This document shows positions 1 to 4,720 of a stretch of 8,135 nucleotides of DNA, one piece after another. The notes below the pieces were generated by a model. The model saw only the letters and a list, made by a program, of their open reading frames with translations, made no database searches and was not told where the DNA came from. The stretch comes from Candidatus Omnitrophota bacterium (GTDB lineage: Bacteria > Omnitrophota > Gorgyraeia > Gygaellales > Profunditerraquicolaceae), in contig JAUYDQ010000143.1 of the NCBI GenBank assembly GCA_030691725.1, positions 1 through 8,135 on the forward strand. Reading direction: 5' to 3'. The translations under genes and the position numbers were made by a program. How positions within the stretch are numbered: position 1 is the first letter of the stretch; each line of letters starts with the position of its first letter.

Positions 1-419
1 AAATGGCCAGGGCTTATGCTAAACGGCTTTCTGCGGACCTGGCAATAATAGATAAGAGACGCGATTCGCCGGAGAAGACAGAAGTAATGTATATATTAGG
101 TAAGGTGGAAGGTAAGAATGCTATTGTTGTGGATGATTTAATTGCCACAGGTAGCTCTTTGATTGAGGCAGTCGAGGCATTAAAGAAAGCTAAGGCTAAG
201 AGTGTGCGTGCTGCGATTTCACATGGAGTTTTGTCCGGTCCGGCTATGGAGCGCATAGATAAATGCAAAGATTTAGAGGAATTGTTAATTACCGATACCA
301 TTCCTATGGATGACCACAAGAAACATCAGCGGATTAAAGTTTTATCCGTAGCCGATCTTTTGGGTGAAGCGATAAAAAGGATTCATAATGAGGAATCGGT
401 CAGCTCGCTATTTGATTAA
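1..419 (+). CDS. prs: Ribose-phosphate pyrophosphokinase (PRPP synthase), C-terminal part, 5' truncated by window
   Basis: Cytoplasmic enzyme that transfers pyrophosphate from ATP to ribose 5-phosphate, making PRPP for nucleotide, His and Trp synthesis. About 138 codons are visible of a family length near 310-320; the frame is open to the left edge, so the ATG at 3 is an internal Met and not the start. Family marks seen are RARAYAKRL-like residues at the left edge, the PRPP-binding loop VVDDLIATGSSL (126-161), the stretch SHGVLSGPAMERI, and the TDTIP motif followed by a terminal helix. The loop reads DDLIATGSS where most bacterial enzymes have DDMIDTGGT, so the third acidic residue is Ala. 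The gene lies 18 bases before rplY, a common neighbour in many bacteria (prs-ctc-pth). The identity is very secure; the start lies outside the window. Confidence 0.96.
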   Translation, partial: MARAYAKRLSADLAIIDKRRDSPEKTEVMYILGKVEGKNAIVVDDLIATGSSLIEAVEALKKAKAKSVRAAISHGVLSGPAMERIDKCKDLEELLITDTIPMDDHKKHQRIKVLSVADLLGEAIKRIHNEESVSSLFD

Positions 420-437
420 AGGAGAGAAATAAATATT

Positions 438-1127
438 ATGGAAGAGATAATCTTAGAAGTTCAACCCAGGGGGGAATTAGGAAAGAACAAAGTTAAGGAT
501 TTAAGAGAAAAAGGGTTTATCCCCGCGGTTATTTATGCAGAGGGCAAGAAATCCCAACCTATAAAGGTATCACACAGGCAATTGTGGCAGTTGATACACC
601 AGCATCGGTTAGAGAGCAAGGTCATTAATTTAAAGATGCAAGACGATAAGAAGCAAAAAGGTATGTCCTGCTTAATTAAAGAGATTCAACATGACCCAGT
701 CAAAGGCGATATAATACACGTAGATTTTAATGAGATCTCCTTGACTAAGGTAATCAAAGTGAATGTGTCGGTAGTTGCTAAAGGCGAGCCTATCGGCGTG
801 AAGCAGGAAGGGGGTTCTTTAGAACATATCCTTTGGGAAATTGAGGTTGAGTGTTTACCTACAGATATACCCAAGGATATCGAAGTAGATGTGAGCCTTT
901 TAAAGATCGGCGATGATATACATATAAAGGATATAGCTTTCCCTTCTAATATTAAAGTTATGAATAATCCCGAGGCAATTGTTTTTTCCGTAACCGCACC
1001 GATTAAAGAAGAAGTGGTAGCGCCGGCTGTGGAAGGCGAGGAGAAACAGGAGCCGGAAGTAATCAAGGAGAAGAAGGAAGTACCTGCTGAAGGCGAAGAA
1101 GAAAAACCGGAAAAAGAAAAGAAGTAG
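438..1127 (+). CDS. rplY: 50S ribosomal protein L25, long TL5/CTC form
   Basis: Ribosomal protein of the central protuberance that binds 5S rRNA. At 229 aa it is the long CTC/TL5 form, not the short (about 95 aa) enterobacterial L25. The N-terminal L25 domain (about residues 4-95) shows RGELGKNKVKDLREKGFIPAVIYAEGK and ends in the typical IQHDPVKGDIIHVDF (83-97). A C-terminal beta domain follows (about 100-187) with PIGVKQEGG and LPTDIPKDIEVDVS. The last 35 or so residues are an almost pure Glu/Lys/Pro tail, probably disordered, as is usual in this family. The ATG is preceded by AGGAGA at 420-425, about 12 bases away, a slightly long spacing. The stop codon abuts a palindromic repeat that separates this gene from pth. 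Confidence 0.96.
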   Translation: MEEIILEVQPRGELGKNKVKDLREKGFIPAVIYAEGKKSQPIKVSHRQLWQLIHQHRLESKVINLKMQDDKKQKGMSCLIKEIQHDPVKGDIIHVDFNEISLTKVIKVNVSVVAKGEPIGVKQEGGSLEHILWEIEVECLPTDIPKDIEVDVSLLKIGDDIHIKDIAFPSNIKVMNNPEAIVFSVTAPIKEEVVAPAVEGEEKQEPEVIKEKKEVPAEGEEEKPEKEKK

Positions 1128-1214
1128 TTCGACTCGTCCCGATTTCATCGGGACTCGCTCACTATTGGTAGAGTGTCGAGGGATTTATCCTGAGCGAACT
1201 ATAGTAGAGTCGAA
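1128..1214. repeat. Palindromic multi-hairpin intergenic element between rplY and pth
   Basis: This 87-base element is bounded by perfect 8-base terminal inverted repeats, TTCGACTC (1128-1135) and GAGTCGAA (1207-1214). Inside are a hairpin of GTCCCGAT/ATCGGGAC with a TTC loop (1136-1154), and directly after it a second arm of TCGCTCA (1155-1161) pairing with TGAGCGA (1191-1197), whose interior holds weaker pairings such as CACT/AGTG (1160-1163/1172-1175). Together they would fold as a branched, clover-like structure with no unpaired base between the outer stem, the first hairpin and the second arm. It starts on the base after the rplY stop and ends two bases before the pth start. No run of T follows, so it is not a standard terminator. 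It resembles REP/MITE-like dispersed palindromes carrying CTGAGCGA-type motifs; only one copy is in this window, so dispersal is inference. Confidence 0.72.
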
Positions 1215-1216
1215 AG

Positions 1217-1789
1217 ATGAAGTTAATCATAGGGTTAGGAAACCCCGGGAGAATTTATACAGAGTCCAGGCATAATGCCGGTTTTTCCGTAATAAAGGCC
1301 TTAAGTAAAATTTATAAAGTTCCCCTTAAGAAAGATAATACTTTTTCATTAAGCGGTAAAGGTAGGATTAGGGCTGAGAGCCTCATATTTGCGCTGCCGT
1401 TGACTTTTATGAATTTATCGGGCATTGCGGTAAACGCATTAATTAAAAAATACAAAATAGATCTAGAGAATTTACTGGTAGTCTGTGATGACTTAGATTT
1501 AAGCTTCGGCGTAATTAAGATACGGCCGAGCGGTTCATCGGCTGGACACCGGGGTCTGAGGTCTATAATAGATTCTCTCGGCAGCCAGGAATTTTCCCGG
1601 TTACGCATTGGCATAGGCAGGCCTTTGCAGAATAATACAGATGCGGCGAGTTTTGTGTTATCGCCTTTTACAAAGAAAGAAAAGAAAGAAATTAAAGAGA
1701 TAATAGGACTGGCATGCGACTGTTGCCGAGTCTGGGCGAGGAAAGGTATAACAGAAAGTATGAATATGTTTAACCGACGGAGTAAATAA
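1217..1789 (+). CDS. pth: Peptidyl-tRNA hydrolase
   Basis: Cytoplasmic esterase that releases peptides from peptidyl-tRNAs dropped by stalled ribosomes. At 190 aa it has normal family length. It begins with the signature GLGNPG (residues 6-11, with Asn9), then the catalytic base His19 in ESRHNAGF, FMNLSG (Met65, Asn66), CDDLDL (Asp91, partner of the catalytic His) and SAGHRGL with His111. The residue after His111, usually Asn (Asn114 in E. coli), is Arg112 here. The start is fixed by MKLIIGLGNPG, which aligns with the family N-terminus. It has only a weak ribosome-binding match (AGAG at 1206-1209), because the palindromic element reaches to two bases before the ATG. The stop codon TAA is followed immediately by the rpsF ATG, so the two are probably coupled. 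Confidence 0.96.
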   Translation: MKLIIGLGNPGRIYTESRHNAGFSVIKALSKIYKVPLKKDNTFSLSGKGRIRAESLIFALPLTFMNLSGIAVNALIKKYKIDLENLLVVCDDLDLSFGVIKIRPSGSSAGHRGLRSIIDSLGSQEFSRLRIGIGRPLQNNTDAASFVLSPFTKKEKKEIKEIIGLACDCCRVWARKGITESMNMFNRRSK

Positions 1790-2077
1790 ATGAGAAAATA
1801 TGAGGCGATGTTTATTATCAAACCGGATTTATCTGAAGACGAGAAGAAAACATTATTTAATCAAATTAACGATGCAGTGGCCAAAAATAACGGCAATGTA
1901 TCAGGAGGTTCTATCTGGTCGGAAAAAAGAAAATTATATTTCCCGATTAAAAGATATAGGGAAGGGATATATTACCTTCTTAATTTTACTGCTATGCCTA
2001 CAAGCTTAACGGATATAAATCACGCCTATAAATTAAACGAAAATATATTAAGAATTCTCATTACAAAATTAGAATAG
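1790..2077 (+). CDS. rpsF: 30S ribosomal protein S6
   Basis: Small-subunit platform protein that binds 16S rRNA together with S18, which is encoded two genes downstream. The 95 aa cover the whole ferredoxin-like S6 fold: MRKYEAMFIIKPDL at the start, the middle stretch SIWSEKRKLYFPIKRYREGIY (split by strand and loop, about 41-61), and a closing NENILRILITKLE. There is no long acidic C-terminal tail or glutamylation-type extension. The ribosome-binding site GGAG (1779-1782) lies inside the end of pth, 7 bases before the ATG, and the ATG directly follows the pth stop. An alternative frame inside this gene is a shadow. The arrangement rpsF-ssb-rpsR-rplI is a widely conserved bacterial cluster. 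Confidence 0.97.
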   Translation: MRKYEAMFIIKPDLSEDEKKTLFNQINDAVAKNNGNVSGGSIWSEKRKLYFPIKRYREGIYYLLNFTAMPTSLTDINHAYKLNENILRILITKLE

Positions 2078-2092
2078 TCGGGAGGATAAGTT

Positions 2093-2533
2093 ATGGCTAA
2101 TTTTAATAAGGTATTACTCATTGGTAATTTGACTAAAGACCCGGAGTTGCGCTATACGCCACAGGGCACAGCTGTAGTTAATCTGAGGCTTGCCGTAAAT
2201 AGAAAGTTTCGGGATAAGAATCAAGAGTTAAAAGAAGAAACCTGTTTTGTTACAGCGGTAGTCTGGAATAAGCAGGCAGAGACCTGCAATCAATATCTGC
2301 ATAAAGGCAGCCCTCTTCTTGTTGAAGGCAGGCTTCAGTCGCGTTCTTGGGAAGATAATTCCGGCCAGAAACGCAATGTCCTTGAGGTAAGAGCAGAACG
2401 TGTACAATTTCTTGGGACAGCGCCTGCCAAAGGGGTAACTGAACCGCCTCAAGAACAGTCTCAGGAGCCATCTGTAGAAACTACAGAGACAGCATGGTTA
2501 GAAGAAAGCGAGGATAAATCCAATGCCAGTTAA
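2093..2533 (+). CDS. ssb: Single-stranded DNA-binding protein
   Basis: Binds and protects single-stranded DNA in replication, recombination and repair. The OB-fold domain fills residues 1-108: [20 protein letters not shown], the AVNRKF strand, VVWNKQAE (Trp58), [10 protein letters not shown] (Trp86) and [13 protein letters not shown] short Pro/Gln/Glu/Ser-rich linker follows (110-133). The protein ends [10 protein letters not shown] and lacks the acidic-hydrophobic tip (DDDIPF-like) that normally recruits partner proteins. Trp135-Leu136 followed by acidic residues is the nearest thing to such a tip. A strong ribosome-binding site, GGAGG (2081-2085), precedes the ATG. The last 11 bases overlap rpsR, and the rpsR ribosome-binding site lies within the final codons, so the tail sequence is constrained by the next gene. 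The protein identity is secure; the unusual end is worth checking. Confidence 0.96.
   Translation: MANFNKVLLIGNLTKDPELRYTPQGTAVVNLRLAVNRKFRDKNQELKEETCFVTAVVWNKQAETCNQYLHKGSPLLVEGRLQSRSWEDNSGQKRNVLEVRAERVQFLGTAPAKGVTEPPQEQSQEPSVETTETAWLEESEDKSNAS
2510..2513 (+). promoter_or_regulatory. Ribosome-binding site of rpsR embedded in the ssb 3' end
   Basis: GAGG lies 9 bases before the rpsR ATG at 2523 and inside the last codons of ssb. It supports the rpsR start and implies that ribosomes finishing ssb help initiate rpsR. Confidence 0.6.
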
Positions 2534-2783
2534 GATAAAAAGAGTTATTAGAAAACGAGACATCCTTGTATCCGTAAGAAAAAAATTCTGCCGATTATGT
2601 GTAGATAAAGTTACAAGTATTGTAGATTATAAAGATGTAAGAAGGCTGGAGGCGTTTATTAAAGAGAGGGGTAAGATTGTCTCGACGCGCATTTCCGGTA
2701 ATTGCGCTAAACATCAAAGAATGGTTGCAGAGGCAATTAAAAAGGCGAGATATATTTCACTCTTGCCTTATACACGCATATAA
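2523..2783 (+). CDS. rpsR: 30S ribosomal protein S18
   Basis: Small-subunit platform protein that pairs with S6. It has 86 aa, slightly longer than the usual 75-80 owing to a basic N-terminus ([10 protein letters not shown]). The conserved core reads [40 protein letters not shown] and ISLLPYTR. Cys23, Cys26, Cys61 and His64 form a CxxC plus CxxH set of the kind seen in zinc-binding (C+) S18 proteins; metal binding is inferred from the residues only. The ATG overlaps the ssb end by 11 bases, and the GAGG at 2510-2513 supports it. The stop codon shares its last A with the rplI ATG (TAATG). Confidence 0.96.
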   Translation: MPVKIKRVIRKRDILVSVRKKFCRLCVDKVTSIVDYKDVRRLEAFIKERGKIVSTRISGNCAKHQRMVAEAIKKARYISLLPYTRI

Positions 2784-3226
2784 TGGAAGTTATCTTAAAT
2801 AAAGATATAGATAGAATCGGTAAGGCGGGCTACATTGTAAAAGTAAAAGATGGTTTTGCCCGTAATTTTCTTATACCTAACGGCCTGGCTGTGCCTGTAA
2901 CTTCTGTAAACCTTAAAAAATTAGAACAAGAAAAACAGCAAAAGGCCTTACAATTAGAGAAAGTAAAGCGTGAAGCCGAAGAACTTAAGGGAAAATTAGC
3001 ACGCCTCTCCTTAACCATACCGGTTTTAACCCATGAAGAAGATAAGCTATATGCAAGTATAACTTCCCAGGACTTAGCAGTTGCCTTGAAGGAAGAAGGT
3101 TTTAATATCGATAAAAATTCAATTGTGTTGGATGAGCCGATAAATTTTTTGGGTATATATGAAGTGCCTGTAAACTTACATCCGGAGATTATTGCAAAAA
3201 TAAAAGTTTGGATTGTCAAGAAATAA
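2783..3226 (+). CDS. rplI: 50S ribosomal protein L9
   Basis: Large-subunit protein that binds 23S rRNA near the L1 stalk and reaches across the ribosome, helping frame maintenance. The 147 aa match the usual 148-150. The N-terminal RNA-binding domain (1-40) carries [36 protein letters not shown] in family form. A long Lys/Glu/Gln helix follows (about 41-75) and then the C-terminal domain (76-147, with LYASITSQDLA and INFLGIYEVPVNLHPE). The start overlaps the rpsR stop by one base. No Shine-Dalgarno sequence is visible upstream, so translation probably depends on re-initiation after rpsR. The stop directly abuts the dnaB reading frame. Confidence 0.96.
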   Translation: MEVILNKDIDRIGKAGYIVKVKDGFARNFLIPNGLAVPVTSVNLKKLEQEKQQKALQLEKVKREAEELKGKLARLSLTIPVLTHEEDKLYASITSQDLAVALKEEGFNIDKNSIVLDEPINFLGIYEVPVNLHPEIIAKIKVWIVKK

Positions 3227-4582
3227 GTGAGACCACAACTTATGGCAGATATGACTTTAGAGAAACTTCCGCCGCAGAATCTTGAGGCAGAGATGGCAGT
3301 ATTAGGTTCGATGTTGATGGATGAGGATGCTATATCTTCAGCCACAGAATTATTAGATAAGGATTCCTTTTACAAAGATACCCATAAGAAAATATTTGAG
3401 GCAATACGAAACCTATACAATGCCAATAAAGCAGTGGATATTATTACCCTCACCGATGAATTAAAAAGAAATTTAACTCTTAATGAGATAGGCGGAGCGA
3501 GCTTCTTAACTGCGTTGGTTAATTCTGTTCCCACCGCAGCCAACATAAACCATTACGTTAGTATTGTAAAAGAAAAATATATATTAAGAACTCTTATAAA
3601 TAGTGCCACAAAGATCGTTTCTCTATGTTATGGGAGCGAAGGTAATGTAGATGAGGTAGTGGATAGCGCAGAGAAGTTTATATTCGAAGTAAGCGACAGG
3701 AAGTCGCAGGTCAGTTACCTGCATCTTAAGGAAATTATTAAGGATAGCATTGAAAACATTGATAGGCTTTATCAGAAAAAGGCGCATGTTACAGGTATAC
3801 CGACGGGATTCATAGATTTTGATAGTAAGACTTCCGGCCTTCAGGAATCAGATTTAATTGTCATTGCAGGAAGGCCTTCTATGGGTAAAAGCGCCTTTGC
3901 TTTAGGCATTGCCGAATACGCAGGGGTAGTTGAGAAGATACCTTTAGTATTTTTTAGTTTGGAGATGTCCAAGGAACAGTTAGTCCAGAGGATGCTCTGC
4001 GTTCACGCTAAGGTTGATGCGCATAAAGTAAGGACCGGATATCTTTCGCCTTCAGATTGGCCTCGTTTGACTGCCGCAGCAGGAAAACTTTCCGAAGCGC
4101 CTATATTTATAGATGATTCACCTGCGATTTCGGTTATGGAGCTGCGTGCTAAGGCGCGCCGGCTAAAAGCGCACCAGGGTATAAAGTTAATTATTTTAGA
4201 TTACATGCAGTTAATGCGGGGTTCGGGTCACGCAGAAAACAGGCAGCAAGAAATTTCCGATATCTCGCGTTCCTTAAAGTCACTGGCACGAGAATTAGAC
4301 GTTCCTATAGTGGCAATAAGCCAGTTGTCTCGTGCTGTAGAGGCACGCACAGACCACCGGCCGCAACTTTCCGATTTAAGAGAATCCGGAGCCATAGAGC
4401 AGGACGCAGATGTAGTTGTCCTGATATTAAGGGAAGAGTATTATAAACCTACTCCTGAGAATGAGGGCATAGCAGAAGTTATCATTGCCAAGCAACGCAA
4501 TGGCCCTGTGGGCTCAATGAAATTAAGTTTTATTAAAGAGTATACTAGGTTCGAGAATCTTGCCAGGGCGGAAGAAGTATAA
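3227..4582 (+). CDS. dnaB: Replicative DNA helicase DnaB
   Basis: Hexameric ATP-driven 5'-3' helicase that unwinds DNA at the replication fork and docks primase. From the GTG at 3227 it is 451 aa, normal for the family. The N-terminal helical domain begins with KLPPQNLEAEMAVLGSML. A linker leads to the RecA-like motor with Walker A GRPSMGKS (215-222), FFSLEMS, Walker B LIILDY (321-326, Asp325), ISQLSRAVEAR and the DLRESGAIEQDAD stretch (383-395), ending with IIAKQRNGPVG. No intein or break is seen. The start is uncertain: GTG directly follows the rplI stop but has no ribosome-binding site, while ATG at 3242 (weak TGAG at 3228-3231) or 3251 would still keep the whole conserved domain. It is the last gene of the block; an AT-rich spacer with a promoter follows. 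Confidence 0.96.
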   Translation: MRPQLMADMTLEKLPPQNLEAEMAVLGSMLMDEDAISSATELLDKDSFYKDTHKKIFEAIRNLYNANKAVDIITLTDELKRNLTLNEIGGASFLTALVNSVPTAANINHYVSIVKEKYILRTLINSATKIVSLCYGSEGNVDEVVDSAEKFIFEVSDRKSQVSYLHLKEIIKDSIENIDRLYQKKAHVTGIPTGFIDFDSKTSGLQESDLIVIAGRPSMGKSAFALGIAEYAGVVEKIPLVFFSLEMSKEQLVQRMLCVHAKVDAHKVRTGYLSPSDWPRLTAAAGKLSEAPIFIDDSPAISVMELRAKARRLKAHQGIKLIILDYMQLMRGSGHAENRQQEISDISRSLKSLARELDVPIVAISQLSRAVEARTDHRPQLSDLRESGAIEQDADVVVLILREEYYKPTPENEGIAEVIIAKQRNGPVGSMKLSFIKEYTRFENLARAEEV

Positions 4583-4585
4583 ATA

Positions 4586-4625
4586 ATATTATTGATTAAA
4601 ATCGAAAATTTTAATATAATAATAT
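4586..4625. promoter_or_regulatory. AT-only imperfect palindrome overlapping the bamA promoter
   Basis: ATATTATT (4586-4593) and ATTAAAAT (4595-4602) pair with ATTTTAAT (4608-4615) and AATAATAT (4618-4625) around a CGAAA loop. That gives 16 paired bases broken only by one G opposite AT. The stem has no G-C pairs and both promoter hexamers fall inside it. It could be an operator for a dimeric repressor or simply a DNA-unwinding region. It is a poor terminator candidate because the stem is weak. Confidence 0.45.
4592..4620 (+). promoter_or_regulatory. Predicted sigma70-type promoter of the bamA-skp-lpxD unit
   Basis: The -35 box TTGATT (4592-4597), an exact 17-base spacer and a perfect -10 box TATAAT (4615-4620) lie in the short gap after dnaB. 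A second TATAAT sits at 4623-4628. Transcription would begin near 4627-4635, at or after the first ATG of the bamA frame. This argues for translation from the later ATG at 4693, leaving a leader of roughly 60 bases that holds a hairpin. The region is very AT-rich, so a chance match is possible, but the spacing and position are ideal. Confidence 0.6.
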
Positions 4626-4628
4626 AAT

Positions 4629-4720
4629 GCGTAGATTATTTTTTATGGTGCAGGAAAGTATAAAGCACTTTCCTCTACCACTCGAAAATCTTATGAAGTT
4701 ATCGCGAAGCGTTTTTCTTG
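4629..4720 (+). repeat. Two-hairpin repeat, copy A, overlapping the 5' end of bamA
   Basis: This copy aligns along its length with 7303-7394. It opens with GCGTAGAT (ACGCAGAT in copy B). The first hairpin is TGGT/ACCA (4646-4649/4677-4680) plus AGGAAAGT/ACTTTCCT (4652-4659/4667-4674) around a 7-base loop. A GAAAATC block and a small second hairpin CGC-GAA-GCG (4703-4711) follow, and the end is TTTTCTTG. In the core (4645-4690) 42 of 47 aligned columns match copy B. In the second hairpin the stem bases differ but pairing is kept (GCC-GAA-GGC in copy B). The right part encodes the first residues of the BamA signal peptide. Family membership elsewhere in the genome cannot be judged here. Confidence 0.75.

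Noticed and set aside
686..1066. Minus-strand open frames over rplY, pth, ssb, rplI and bamA
   Set aside because: They lie entirely opposite well-recognised genes, show no family motifs or ribosome-binding sites, and are low-complexity mirror translations.
1136..1154. GTCCCGAT/ATCGGGAC hairpin as a rho-independent terminator of rplY
   Set aside because: The stem is strong, but the following bases (TCGCTCACTATT) have no run of T, and the hairpin is one arm of a larger palindromic element.
1800..2009. Short plus-strand frame inside rpsF
   Set aside because: It is an out-of-frame reading of a clear S6 gene with no recognisable product.
4586..4644. AT palindrome plus the T-run at 4639-4644 as a dnaB terminator
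   Set aside because: The stem contains no G-C pairs and the T-run is separated from it by more than ten bases; the promoter reading of the same region is better supported.
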